NCBI GenBank assembly: GCA_019321725.1
Contig: CM033107.1
Span: 20,327,445-20,391,444 of the forward strand
Length of the DNA stretch: 64,000 nucleotides
From: Paulownia fortunei
Taxonomy: Eukaryota > Streptophyta > Magnoliopsida > Lamiales > Paulowniaceae
Direction: 5' to 3'
The notes beneath the pieces are model-generated. The model was not told the DNA's origin and did not search any database. It saw only the letters and a program-made list of their open reading frames with translations. The translations under genes and the position numbers were made by a program. Below are positions 1 through 12,631 of the stretch, in pieces (position 1 is the stretch's first letter; each line of letters opens with the position of its first letter).

Positions 1-2183
1 TTTATTTTTATTTATAATAATATAACAGTATTAACTCTTAATTATTATTTTTAACAGCAAAAATATAAATAGACACAATTTTTTATTTGTTTTAATTCTC
101 AACTAAAATTTCGAGTAGAATCAAATGTTATGTATGGGATGAATGGAGTAATGTTCATTGAGATATCAATGAATTATTAATTTTTGAACAAAAAAACATC
201 TAAGCTAGTGGTGAATTAGTCTAAGTGCAATCTCTAAATATCTTCAAATATTTTAATTGGAACTTGATCTGGATCATGATGATGTCACCCAATTAGTTTG
301 GAGCTCAGATCTTCTTTGATCCTAAAATATGAGAGGATATAACTCTAAAATTTTAGATATTCTTAAGTTTGTTGGAGTTTACTTCAACTAACACTCAATG
401 TTTAAATTATATATGGATTCACAGATATCATAGAGAGTTGGAGAAAAAATATATAAATATGAGGATAATGTTTGGATTAATTTTCTGTGTTTTTGGAGAA
501 TATGTGTATTAAGAGAAAAATATATTAAAAATTTGATATAAGTCTGATTTTATTTGTACATAACAAATTGATAATGAGAAGGGAGTGGGAATTTAATACT
601 AAATATAGATGAGGATAATAAATACATACTTTACAAATTAATAACTCAAAAATATTCATTATAGTAATTTTACATGTCAGATTTTATATGGAGCCATTTG
701 TCTCAATTCTAAGGATGATGATACAGAAAACCAACAAACGATAATCGTAATCTATGTTGAGATCGAATAGAGTAAGATAGTGTAAAAAAATTAGTGGATC
801 AATCAATATGTTAGTCACTTCCAACTGTAGGGTGGGGGTTTGAATTCTGATGAAAACCTGCGGTTGAATTTCAGTATGGAGCAATTAATGTGATGTCAGT
901 GGGATGTTGCGCCTGAAATTTGATATGAAGTAATCACTTTAAAGGCGATTTTTTGTGTGTAGAAATGTACAACTTATAGAAAATTTATGATCCAATTAAA
1001 ATATATCCCACAATTTAACTGTTTCAATATTCTAAAGATATGAATTTTGAAATTTCAAAATATAATTTGACACAAGTTCATATACCTTAATTATCAAAAA
1101 AATAAAAAAACGAGAATCTTTGTACATTTCTTTTCGACAACGAGGGTAATTTAGTCCTAGACTCTTCACCGAATTTCCCTCATCAAAACTGCTACAATTT
1201 TGGTGGGAGGTCTATCACATCACGAGGGAAGATATTTTTCTGCAACTTGCAATATATATATTTTTTTCTGAAGAACCCTGATTATGAATAAATAAGTCGT
1301 ATGATTGTGAGGTTCCTTCTTTAGTTTTTGCCATAAAGTCACATCTCTTGCTAGGACTTTTTGGTATTTCTTGTAACATAGCAACTTAAAAATGAAATAG
1401 GATTGTTGCCTATGCTTAGGCAATTGACTATTTAATTTTTCATATTTTATCAATGGACAATAAGTTACTGTTTTTCAATATACGTAGTTCTGTGCCTAAT
1501 TTAGAATTGATTCTCGAATTTAAAAATTTATTTGTAGAAGTGTTTAATTTTAGATGAGATCTCTAAAATAAGTTGTACCCTCGTACCTAACATATTCATT
1601 TTTGGAGATGTTAATATTAGTAAGCTTCAATTTTTTTTTCCTTGCAAATTTTTTGGGCTAAAATAAATTTTTGCATACAAAAATCCTTTTTACATCATAT
1701 TTAGCTCTCAATACATTTAGATTAATTTTCTTTATTGAAATAGTGGTGTTGAACGTCCCAATAATTCTTTTTTAAAAAAAAATGAAAATCTTTAAGCATA
1801 TTATTTTGGACCATTTCTGGCAGTACTTTAGATCCGTTTTTCTTATTGGTTGAAGTAATCAATTGTATCAATCATTAAGATAGAAGAGACAAACATGAAG
1901 TGATGATAAGTCCCACATTTCTATTGGAAACAAATCAAGACCCCTTTTTTAAAAATCTTACACCTTAGTGTTAGATTAATTAAATTTCATTGACGTACTA
2001 CTTGGAAATATATTTAGATCCATCTTTAATTACGTTTAATTAATTGGAACTTTGCAGTAGCGTTTTGTAAATTTTATAAGTTTGGTCACTAATGAAAACC
2101 TATTCGTGTCGTGTGACTGAGAGCCTCCTACCTAATATAGCTGTAAAGTCAGTTCAGTTACAAACTAGACAACTACATATATA

Positions 2184-2211
2184 GTTAAAAGTTAAAAGTT
2201 AAAAGTTAAAA
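2184..2211. repeat. GTTAAAA 7-bp tandem repeat, 4 copies
   Basis: Four consecutive perfect copies of GTTAAAA are visible. This is a simple sequence repeat with no evident function. Confidence 0.85.
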
Positions 2212-4038
2212 CTAAGTCAAAAATATAAGGGATAAATGAAAAAAAAAAAATTATATTTTAGCGAAGTTGCTAAAAATTTTCTAGGATAAAAAAATAGTTT
2301 GAAAATCCGTTGTGTTAACAAAAATTTTGTACAAATGTGTTGTGCACGGGTTTCGAATGAGAAGGTTATTTCTTAAACTCTCCATATGACTTAATATGAC
2401 CTAAAAACGACTACTATATTCTTGCAATTAATAATATATGTGTATATAAAATATGATTCATTTTCAATTATTTAACTAATTGAGTTTTATATCATTAGCA
2501 TATTATGATTCCTTTTGAATTATTTAGCTAATTGAGTTTATAATCTATTAATATAATATAATTCTTTTTGACAAAAATGATGAAAAATTTATATAACAAA
2601 CAAGGAATTTAGAAAAATTTACATAAAATTTATAGAAACATTTAGAAAAAATGACAAAAAGCTTACAAAAAATTACAGAAAAATCTACTTCAAAAGTAAT
2701 ATTTATTTATTATTATTTTAAAAATTAATATTTAGAATTATAAAATTATCCTATTTGTAAAAAATAGAAAAAAGTATGGAAAAGAGTAATATCGGTATCT
2801 TTTTATTCTTTTGTTTTTAGACATACTTAATATTTTAAAATTTTCTTTTATCATATTGTATTCTATTTTGAAATTTTCTTTTATTTTTTAACCAACTCCC
2901 ATTTACCCATACCCATTTCCTTTGAATTATTCCAATAAATTATATTTTTAACTATAAATTTTTTTATTCCATTTAGATTTAAATCCAGAATATAATTGGA
3001 TCCAAACTCAAACTCACTAAATTCAAACCCAGATCCAAACTCACCAGACTCAAATCATCGCCGCCGCTGCCTAGATCTGACTAACCAACTCCCATTGCAA
3101 TGCCTATATAACCAATTTCTTTTTCTTTTTCTTTTCCAAAATCCCAAACTTCTTCTTCCCAAAATCTTCTAAATGGGTTTCAAACCCAAAATAAATTATA
3201 TTTTTAACTAAAGAATTTGAGACCATAAACTCCTAGATCTGATTTTATATGGTGTTTAATATGAGCTTATATAGGCATTGCAATATAATTAAAAAGATAA
3301 AAAAAATTGGTAGTAAAATGTTTTATTCCTTTCCTTTTTCTGGTTTGAGTTTTGTTCCTCTTAAACAATCATTTGTATTAGTTTGAAAACGGGATCATTG
3401 TTATCTCAAAGCTGAAAATTTTTCCTCTATGTGAGAAGAAAATAATTTGGTTAAACTTGACTTTTTAGTGCCACTACAGTAGAACTTGAGGATCTTTGAC
3501 TAAGTTTTATGCTTTTTAAAATATTTTATAATTAATTTTATATCTTATAGAATGTTTTAAAGTATTTGACAAAAATTTAAAATATTTTATATGATGAGTG
3601 ACAACTTATAAGATGTAAACAAATATAGGGAAAAGTTTTAGCAGAATAGGTTATAATCTTGATATATAAAATGTTACAAATTTATAAGCTTTTTAAATTA
3701 GGAGATTTCAATATAAAGGTGAAAATCTTAGCAAACTTTTTGTTTGACAATCTAATTAAATTATAAAATTGTAATTACTAAATATCTTATAAGTTTTATG
3801 AACTTATCGTTATCTGTACACTACAATAAGTATTTATTTCAAAATAAAATTTAATCTTTAAAAACATAGGATATTATAAGATGTTGAAAATAAAGTTAAT
3901 CACAGTCTTATTTATGTTCCAAGGGACACATAGTTGGTGACGATGGTCTATGTATATATCACATGTTTCTCGTGTATCTAATTTGTTTTAAGTCTTTCCC
4001 TTGATTTCATACTTTGGAAATGTATTTCTGTCGAACAT

Positions 4039-4178
4039 AATTTGAAGTAATAAACAAATCCTACAATCGATAGAAGGTTGAAAATCGCTTTAAAGAAATA
4101 CAAATTGAATTTGAAGTAAGAAGCAAAGCCTACAATATATATAGAAGGTTTAAAATCACTTTAAAGAAATACAAATTG
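4039..4178. repeat. Tandem duplication, about 70 bp x 2
   Basis: Copy 1 (4039-4107, 69 bp) and copy 2 (4108-4178, 71 bp) both begin AATTTGAAGTAA and end AAATACAAATTG, with scattered differences. A third partial start (AATTTAAAG) follows. The divergence indicates an old duplication. Confidence 0.8.
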
Positions 4179-4362
4179 AATTTAAAGCGTAAAACACAGC
4201 GTACTACTCCCTGAGGTTTGGGCTAATTATACACACTTCCCCAGATTGCATGATTACCAAAATGTTTGCCTCTATTAAAAACCCCAATGAGCTACTGCAA
4301 TTTACCCTTGGGTTATCAGTAAGGTTTTCAATCTTATATTGGGATTATTGTAAGATAAATTA

Positions 4363-4788
4363 TGTTATATATTATATTTTCTAATAATATTTATTTACTC
4401 TAGTAATAAATAAATTGAAAGGTAAGGATAGAATTCAAGAAAAATTGTAACTTTTAAATATATAGAGTGAACATTTAGAAGGATTGCATCTTTTATAAAA
4501 ATGTCTTGTGTCTATTACCTATCTATTAAATAGAACACAAGAGCAGTTTTAAAGATACACAAAAAATTATCTGCCTTTTTTAATCTTCTGAACTATTGGT
4601 AGATTCTGGTTTAGAGAATATTCAAGAGTGCAGTCTTGTTTCTTCTCTTAGGCATTGTATCCTGGGGTTAGAATTTTCTAACTCATTTTTTTGCACCAAG
4701 GAGGGGAAATAACTATCCTTAAGAAAAGTTCCTGGAACTGCCTTGCCTACTACTACATCTTGATACTTTTAGTTTTTACTATGAAACT
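4363..4788 (+). repeat. 5' LTR of outer Copia
   Basis: About 426 bp aligning with 15161-15619. It lacks a segment of about 35 bp present in the 3' LTR around 15395-15420 and has scattered substitutions. The first base is set by the TG start and the AATTA duplication. The right edge (ACT against ACA in the other copy) is less certain by one or two bases. Confidence 0.88.
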
Positions 4789-4813
4789 AGTTAAGGATAG
4801 TAATATCATCCGA

Positions 4814-6981
4814 ATGGAATTTGATTCAATGAAACCACAAGTTCAAGATGTGGAGAGGCTGGAAAGATTCAATGGGCTCAGTTTCAGGCGTTGGAGCATG
4901 AAGATTTATTGCAACTTATCATCATCAAAGTTGCTCATGTGTTGTCACTGCCATATCCATATGACCAATCTACAGATGGTGAGTTATCTGAAAAACAGAG
5001 AAAATGGCTTGAAGATGATTATGTCTGCTGACTCATTATGCTGCAAGCAATGTTGAATTCACTCTTCAATATATTTCACAAACACTCAACAGCCTCATAA
5101 TTGTGGTCTGCTCTTCATCGCAGGTATGTTAATGAATATGCTGATGCCGGTGAACCAATTCCAGAGTCTTTTCAAGTTTCTGCAGTGATAGGAAAGTTAC
5201 CTTCTTCGTAGAAAGACTATCAAATGCGTTTAAAACAAAAGAAAAAGTCTCTGAATTTCGATGAATTGATTCAGCACCTTCAAATTGAAGTGAAGCTCAT
5301 TTTAGAAACACTCTTGTTAATCAATAGAAAGAAATCATCCACAATGTAGAGGACCCAACATCTTTCATAACTTAAGTCCAAATCCAACAAGTTTCTGAAA
5401 GGCAAAACAGACTCTTTCAAGTTCAAGGGCCAGAATAAGAAGAAATGAAAGTTGAAGCAAAATAATGAAAATGAGACTGGTCCTTGAGTATGTGGTAAAA
5501 AGGGACACTATGCTAAACAATGCCGCTACTGAAAGGGACAGAAATCTGGTGAAACAAATGTTGTGGCAGAAGAAGATATGGTTGCTATGATCACTGAAGT
5601 TTTTATGATTAATTTAGATGAAAATTGGTGGGTTGATTCTGAAGCAACTTGCCATGTAACTCCATTACAAGGTGCTTTCAAGACTTATGAAAAAATCAGT
5701 GAAGAGGAAACAGTTTTTTTATGGGGAATTCATCTACATGTGCAGTCATTAGAGTAGGAACTGTGCAACCTCCTCTCACGTCCAGAAAAAGTGTTCTCTT
5801 AAAGATGTTTATCACGTTCCAGCACATAGAAAGAGTCTGGTGTCTGTTAAGAAGCTTGATGATCATGGATTTAAGGTTGTGTTTGATTCCCAAAAGTGGT
5901 GATCTCTAAGAAGGGATCCTTATTAGGAAAGGTTATACTAAAGATGATATGTACCTGTGAAGTATTACTAATAATACATCTGTTTTTGCTTATTTTGTTG
6001 ATGTTCATGACATGAATCATATTTGGCATTATAGATTAGGACATACAGGTTCTAATGCTTTCAATCATATGATTTTGCATGATTTTATTCCTAAAACTCG
6101 TCATGTACTCACTGCTAAAATATGTGAATGTTGTGCACAAACAAAATTAGTTAAATCATCTTTTAAATATGTTGTTAGATCTTCTTGTGTGTTAGAACTT
6201 ATTCATACCAACTTATGTGATAATAATGATAATTTAACCCAAGATGGTAAACGTTATTTTATTACATTCATTGATTTTTTTTTAAATTTGTGTATGTTTA
6301 TTTAGAATTAAAGATGAGGCTTTTGATAAATTCAAAAATTTCAAAGTGCGAGATAGAAAATAAAATCGAAAAGAAAATTAAGAGAATTCGTTCTGATAGA
6401 GGTGGTGAGTTTTGTAGTGATGCTTTTACATCTTTTTGTGAAACTCATGGCATTCTGAGAGAATTTTCAGCCCCTTAATACTCTATGGAGTAGCTGAAAG
6501 AATTAATAGAACTCTACTAGAAATGGTAAGTTTCATGCTTATTCAGTCCAAGTTGCCCATTAATTTTTGGGGTGAACATTGCACACTGCTTGTCATACTA
6601 AAAATAGAATAGTTCGTAAGTATCAAAATGAAACTCCTTATGAATTGATATTTAATAGAAGGACTAATATCAATTATTTCAAAGTCTTTGGTTGTATTGC
6701 ATATGTCTTAGACTCTTCTCAAAGAGATCTAAAGTCGGTAGTAAAGCAGTGAAATCTATATTTTTGGGTTACTCTTTGCATATTAAGGCATCTAGATTTC
6801 TGAATCTTAGAACTAATTCTGTGTATGAGGCTGTTCATGCTGTATATTTTGAGTATTTAACCATTAAAGATGTTGATACACTAGAATTAGAGAAAGAATT
6901 GCCTGATGAATTGAAACATGCATCTTCTATTGATCTTGATTCTTTTGTTGACTCAAATTCTAGTGAGATTGATCATAATAA
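4814..6981 (+). pseudogene. Outer Copia gag-protease-integrase, broken, 5' part
   Basis: This is the first half of the element's polyprotein, split by many stops and frame changes. The gag part around 4845-4910 reads ...ERFNGLSFRRW..., the usual Copia gag start. A zinc-knuckle remnant (CGKKGHYAKQC) lies near 5488-5520 with a stop just before it. The protease active-site stretch near 5620-5655 reads WWVDSEATCHV, where functional proteases have DSG, so the conserved glycine is replaced by glutamate. The integrase zinc-binding region (HxxxGH...CxxC) spans about 6012-6140. An integrase core remnant with RSDRGGEF is near 6385-6410, and the following conserved glutamate region is damaged by stops. 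The frame runs straight into the nested element at 6982 and resumes after 13079. It cannot make a functional protein as written. Confidence 0.88.
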
Positions 6982-7323
6982 TGTTGGAATTAATTTCCTA
7001 ATATGGACTTAAATATTTAAACAATAATTATATTATATATTATCTAATTTGATAGAGTCAATTATATGTTATCTAATTTAGTAATATATTTAGGGTATGA
7101 ATTTTATAATATATAGAGAACTAATACTAGTTAAATTCAAAATTGATGGGATTATTTTTGATCTACTATATAAAGAACATTATTGGTGGAATATGCAAAC
7201 TCCGATTACTTTTATTATCATAGATTCAGGTACGCTTTCAATTTAAAATTAAAGTATTTTTTGATAATTTACATTACGATTTTGAATTATAATTATTTAA
7301 TCATATTATATTAAAGTTTAGCA
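6982..7323 (+). repeat. 5' LTR of inner Copia, internally deleted
   Basis: 342 bp, against 443 bp for the 3' copy. The missing sequence, about 100 bp, lies just after the TATA-box region (TATATAAAGAACATTAT) and so in the expected transcribed leader. Outside this the copies align throughout but with many substitutions. Confidence 0.9.
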
Positions 7324-7340
7324 AGTGATATCAAAGTAGG
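7324..7340 (+). other. Degenerate primer-binding site of inner Copia
   Basis: Immediately after the 5' LTR the sequence AGTGATATCAAAGTAGG resembles the initiator-Met tRNA primer site typical of plant Copia elements (TGGTATCAGAGC), with a few substitutions. Position and resemblance support the call; priming is not shown. Confidence 0.65.
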
Positions 7341-7629
7341 TCATGATAGATTATCAACAATTATTTATTTCTTCTATTATGATTATATTTTATTTTTATA
7401 ATCAGAAGGAGAATTTTGAAAATAATTTTGTGAAAACTTTTGAGTTTAAATCAGCATAAATTTTTAGGGTTGTAGTTTCCAAACTTTTGAATATGGATTC
7501 TACTTTGCTAATTTGTTTCAAATGATTGGTTTTAAGGGAGATTAATTTTACGTAAAGTTATTGCTCTAATATTGTTTAAGTGCCGATTTATTCTTAAACA
7601 ATTAGAATAAAAATAAATATGGCCGAGTT

Positions 7630-8130
7630 GGTTTTTTGTTTTCTTTTTTTCGGCCGCATCACCCCCGCACCACCACCGTCTTCCATCACAACACAACCAC
7701 CGCCATCAACCCACCTAAACCACCATCACTATCGCCCAACACCATGAAGAACAGCCAAACAACAGCAAACAAAAAAAAAAAAGGATAAAGGAACAATAGG
7801 GTAACGCGAGGACATCTGGTTTCGTGGCCGTGCGCCGCCCCTTGCTCCAACTTTTTGTCGTTGGCTGCGCCGCTGGTACGATGGTTGCGTTGCTGCAGCT
7901 AGTTGCCGCTGCAATCACAATGGCTGTGACAGAGGTGGCATATGGCAATGGCGGAAGGCGGCGGCGGTTGTTGGTGGATGCATCCTTGCACCGGCGGTGA
8001 GAAATAAGGGCAGCCAAAGGGGGTGGTGGCTGGTAGTCTTCGGCAACCGAATGGAAAATGGAAATGGGTCTTTTGTTTTTGTTTTCTTTTTTCTTCGGCA
8101 GGAATGGGGCGTGGAAATGTGGGTTTTGTG
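7630..8130. other. GC-rich island in the leader of the inner Copia
   Basis: About 500 bp rich in CCACC, GCCGC and GGTGG triplets, standing out from the AT-rich surroundings. Open frames exist on both strands but are low-complexity and resemble no family I recognise. It lies between the primer site and gag, where plant Copia elements keep a non-coding leader. It could be leader sequence or a captured host fragment. Confidence 0.6.
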
Positions 8131-8581
8131 TTTGGTAGATTAGGATTAGATTATGGGTTTAATTATAATTTAGGTCTAATTTTGGAATTAAGTATTACTT
8201 TAATTTAGACTTATTGATTTGAGTTAATTCAATATGCGGCCTGATCTGGGCTTAATTTCGAATTTAAATTTGAATTTATGTGATTTTGGACTTAATTCAG
8301 TTATTGATTAAGATTTAAAGCTTATTTGGTTTTCGGATTTTAAATTAAAATAAAGATTAAAAATATGCTATTAGGCTCAAACTTATAAGGTTGAATTTTG
8401 AGTTTAAGTTTGGACTCATTGTTTGGGCCATAAGGTAGATAAGATTTATTCTAACCCATAAAGATTGAATTAGATTTGAATTCAAAATTGAGTTTAAATC
8501 TGATTCGTACAAGATTCAATCCAATTTTAATAAAATCTCAATAAAGAAAATTTTAAAAATTTTATCTTATATTTCGAGATA

Positions 8582-8905
8582 AATTGAAATAATACGTCAC
8601 CAAAGTGACCACTATTATTAAATTTATTTTTAAAATATTAGATATCAAGTAAAAGGTTTGCATTATGTCTATATTTTTGCGAATAATAATAGGCCCAAAT
8701 GAAAATTATTATTTGGCCAAATGATAGACATGCGAGATAAATTTGGAATTATATTTGTTTCTACTTGTCTGATATCACAAAATAAATTGATTGAAACAAT
8801 ACGTTGCCAAAGTAATCTCTATTGTGTAGATTTATTTATTTTGGAATATTAAGATGTGTATGTTTGTTATTTATACGAATAATGATCGGCCAAATGAAGG
8901 TTATT
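8582..8905. repeat. Diverged tandem repeat in inner Copia leader
   Basis: Two copies about 200 bp apart share AAATTGA..AATACG..GCCAAAGT, TTTATTT..AATATTA and the AATAATNGGCC..AATGAA..TTATT segment (near 8582-8720 and 8784-8905). This is an internal duplication of the untranslated leader, heavily diverged. Confidence 0.6.
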
Positions 8906-9099
8906 GTTTGACAGAACTAATTGTGAGTATTTGATTACTACATTGAGAGTACCACTTACAGTTGATGTTTCTGTCCAAAGACTAAACATCAATGTTATGT
9001 TAGGTATCTCATAATGGGGGCCCACTATTATTTAATTATGTCATGCATAACTATGAATTATTTTTTATAATGACATGAATATTGATTATGAGTATATTA

Positions 9100-9990
9100 T
9101 TTGATTTTGTTCCCTAAATTATATTTTTGCCTGCCAATGTTAATTTTATTTGTGCTTAAAGACACAAATTTCAAGAATATAAAAGAGAACATTGTGATTG
9201 TTCTCAAGTGCATGGATCTTGACCTTGCGCTTAAGATAAAACGATCTCCTACGCTTACTAATGAAAGTTCCCCTAAGGTTAAAGGGACTTTGAAAAGTAG
9301 GGTTATTCTAACAATATGAGTCTTATGATCATAAAGTGTACAATTTTGAAAATATTTAGGGGCACTATATCTGAGGAGGATAATTCTAAAAGTTTCTTAA
9401 AGATATTGATTGAAACAAACATATTTTTTTGGCTAATCTTGTTTCAATAAGGTATAAAGGAAAATGGAACATAAGGAAGCATATTATGAAAATGTCTAAC
9501 CTCGCTTCCAAATTAAAGGTACTAAAGTTAGAGTTGTTTGAGGACTTGCTCGTGCATATGGTTTCATTTCTCTTCCTGCACAATATGGTCAATTTAAAGT
9601 GAGTGACAACACCCTAAAGGATAAATGAACTCTTAATGAGTTCATATCTTACTGTACAACAAAAAGAAAGGTTTGAGCGAGAAAAAACTAAAAGTGCTTA
9701 CTTAGTAACTATCCCTCAGGATAAAAAAAAGTAAGTTGCAAATGGGACACCATAACAGAAATTGCAAAAGAAATAAGATTAGGAATTTACCTATTACTTC
9801 TGCAAGAATGGTAAACACATAAAAAAAAAAGTCTCAAGTATGCTAATATGCTTCTCACTAAAGTTCATTTTTTAAGTTAGTTTAGTTTTTTGTACCTAGA
9901 CAACTTGGTGGGTAGATTTTGGTTCCACTATTCGCATAAGTGTGTCTATGTAGGGTTGTCAATTGAGCCAACAACTAAGTGATGTAGAAA
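9100..9990 (+). pseudogene. Inner Copia gag and protease remnant
   Basis: Fragments in several frames match the order of Copia gag. Near 9185-9260 the segment ending CMDLDLALKIKR is the usual gag UBN2-type start. Leu/Lys-rich helical gag follows to about 9600. A zinc-knuckle-like trace lies near 9735-9830. Near 9900-9990 a protease-like Trp-Val-Asp region appears through frameshifts. No frame longer than about 73 codons survives, so no product is expected. Confidence 0.75.
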
Positions 9991-10499
9991 GATGCATCTA
10001 TGTGGGCTTTGACAAAATAGTTACAGTTGAGGCTATACGGATTTTTTAAGATATCATCAATGGTCGATTATTTATTTATTTTTTTGAATTTGAAATAGAC
10101 ATACAATATCATCATTTAGATTGAGTATGATTTCTATTTTCAATTTAGACAAATTCAGTTATTCTTGTTTATTTGGAAATAACAAATTTAGTCTCTTTAA
10201 AGATTCAAATTTTATTGGTACTAGTTCTTTATCATTGATGACAACCTATATTTTGGATACAATTGTCTCGTGTAATAAAACTTTGTATATCAATTCATAT
10301 GGTACAAAACACACAAAACATAATGCTTAAAAATATAGTAAGAAGTATGATTAGTCATTCTCCTTTACCAAAAAAACTTAAGAGAAGCACTAAAAACTGC
10401 AACTTACATAATTAATAAGGTTGCAATTAAAGCAATAGCTAAAACCTTTATGGAATATGAATATGCAATATATTTGGGGTTGTCCAACTAAGGTAAGGG

Positions 10500-12200
10500 C
10501 TTAAAAGCCAAATGAAAGGAAATTGGACTCTATATCTTTAAGCTGTCACTTTATTGGATACTCTAAATGTTCAAGGGATTACAAATTTTATGATCCCTTG
10601 ACTAGCTTATTTTTAGACGAAAATGCAGTTTCTCTTGAGAAAGTTGAGTTTGGGAGGGAGATAAGGTTAAAGACATTGTCTTTGAAGAGGAATTCATTTC
10701 TCCTCCTACTGTTAATATTGACAATGTTTAGGCTTCTATTCCTTACATTATTCAAGATACAAATTCGGACTATCAAAACAATTTTGAGGAGCTCTCTCTT
10801 CAAAATAATGAAAATTATTTTTAAGGAACAAACTCAACAATCTCAATAAGAAATGCAATTAAGAAATCCACTTGAGAAAAGAGAACAACAATTCTGGTTA
10901 TTATATCGTCTTTCTCCATGAATAATGAGGTTGATATAGGAGTGATGAAAAATGATTCAATCAACTTTCATCAAACCAATATAGTTTTAGTTCTCTAAAG
11001 TGGATTGATGTCATGAAAAATAAGATGAAATCCATAAAAGATAAGGACATTGGGGATCTTATCAAATTGCCTAAAGATGTGAACCACATTGATTGCAAAT
11101 GGATATTTAAGACCAATAAGGATTAAAAAGGCAATGTTGAGAGATATAAAGTATGTTTAGTCGTTAAGAATTTCACTTAAAATGAATACATTGATTATAA
11201 AGAGACTTTCATTTCGGTTTAATTGAAAGACTCTTTAGAATCATTTTGGCAGTTGTAACTCATTTTGATTTGGAGCTGGCTTCCTAGAGATTTCTGACTA
11301 AGAACTTTGAGATGAAAGATCTTGGGGACGTCACTTTTGTCTTAGGCCAGATATATTGAGATCTCTCTCAAGGTATCCTTGGGTTATCACAAAAGAGCTA
11401 TATCGAAAGGGTTTTCAGTAGATTTAACATGAAAGATTGCACACCAGGAGATACTTCTATTGCTAAGGGAGACAAGTTTAGTCTCAATTAGTGCCCCAAA
11501 AATAAGTTTAAAGTAAAAGAAATGCAAAAGATTCCTCATGCGTCAGCTGCAGGAAGCCTTATGTATGTTAAAGTTTGTATTCATCTAGATATAGTATACA
11601 TAGAAGGAATATTAGGTAGATATTTTAAATAACCCTAGAATGGATCATTGAGAAGCAACCAAAAGGGTTATACGATGTTTATAGAGAATAAAAGATTATA
11701 TACTCACTTATCGAAAATCAGATCTTCAGGAGATCATTCGGTATTCTGATTCTGATTTTATTGGATGCCTATATAGTTAGAGATCCACTTTGGGCTATAC
11801 TTAATTGCCAGCTGGAAGAGCTATTTTTGGGAAGAGTGTTAAGCAGACACTCATAGCTTCTTCCACTATCGTAGTTGAATTCATAGCCTATTACGAGGTA
11901 TCTAATCCTGGAATATGGTTGCGTAACTTTGTCACTAAGCTGCATATTAAGGATGATATTAAATACCACTAAAGATATATTATGACAATAAATCAGTTTT
12001 ACCATATTCCATTAACAACAGAATCTCTTTGAAGTCGATGCACATAGACATCAAGTTTCTTGTTGTTAAATAAAGAAAGAATTCAGAGTTATCAAGTGTC
12101 TATAGAACATATTTAGATAAACTCCATGATTGCAGATCCACTCATCAAGGGTTTACCACCCAAGGTGTTTCATAAGCACACTGCTCATAGGGTGTTGTAT
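10500..12200 (+). pseudogene. Inner Copia RT / RNase H remnant
   Basis: Near 10523-10680 the segment HFIGYSKCSRDYKFYDP is the integrase C-terminal/linker motif of Copia (GYS...KGYKFYDP-like). RT begins near 11000 (MKNKMKSI...) and continues to CKWIFKTNK near 11095-11125. The palm with the catalytic YxDD box is absent: after about 11275 the sequence jumps to the post-palm motif NFEMKDLGDV (near 11305). Later come ...SYIERVFSRFNMKDC... (11398-11440) and RNase H remnants including YDNKSV (near 11980). The end near 12130 reads like the polyprotein terminus before the 3' LTR. Stops are frequent. Confidence 0.85.
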
Positions 12201-12616
12201 TCTTTGACATGTGCACTTCAGTGGGAGTTTATAAGTTTGATATTCTTTTGATTTAGACACAATTTATGTTTATTATCTGGAGAATAAAGAAGATAGTTTA
12301 TTTTCATACTCTGAATTATTTGCAGTTTAGCATGATCTCATAAAGAATAAAGAAGGACCAGTTGGAAATAGGCATGTTTGAGATCACATTGCATGTAATT
12401 TCTATGTTATACATCCATACTCAATCTATGTCATTGAATATGTTAGTGTGGTGACCATTGATGGGTCTAGTTATGAATAAATGTAACGAAGGTCACTTTG
12501 ATCCCATGTTGATATAGAAGATGGACCAGATTGTAACTCAGGAGATATTTCCAAGATAGATAACATTTTGTGTGCATTCAAGATTTATAATATAATTATT
12601 TATGATATCATATGAA

Positions 12617-12631
12617 GTCCAAATAAGAGAT
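12617..12631 (+). other. Degenerate polypurine tract of inner Copia
   Basis: The sequence GTCCAAATAAGAGAT directly before the TGTTGG start of the 3' LTR matches the common plant Copia arrangement CCAAGTGGGAGAT-TGTTGG in position, with substitutions. Confidence 0.6.

Larger units (their letters stand above)
1..4362. other. AT-rich intergenic DNA, no gene seen
   Basis: No open frame longer than about 77 codons occurs here and none resembles a known protein. The stretch is AT-rich with homopolymer runs. It holds a 7-bp repeat (2184-2211), a tandem duplication (4039-4178), and near 4208-4320 a sequence reading like the CTCCCTGAGGTTTGG-type ends common in plant repeats. It ends at the target duplication of the outer Copia element. 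Confidence 0.7.

Noticed and set aside
1220..1453. 77-codon minus-strand frame
   Set aside because: No domain, AT-rich context, nothing in the flanks to suggest a promoter or exons.
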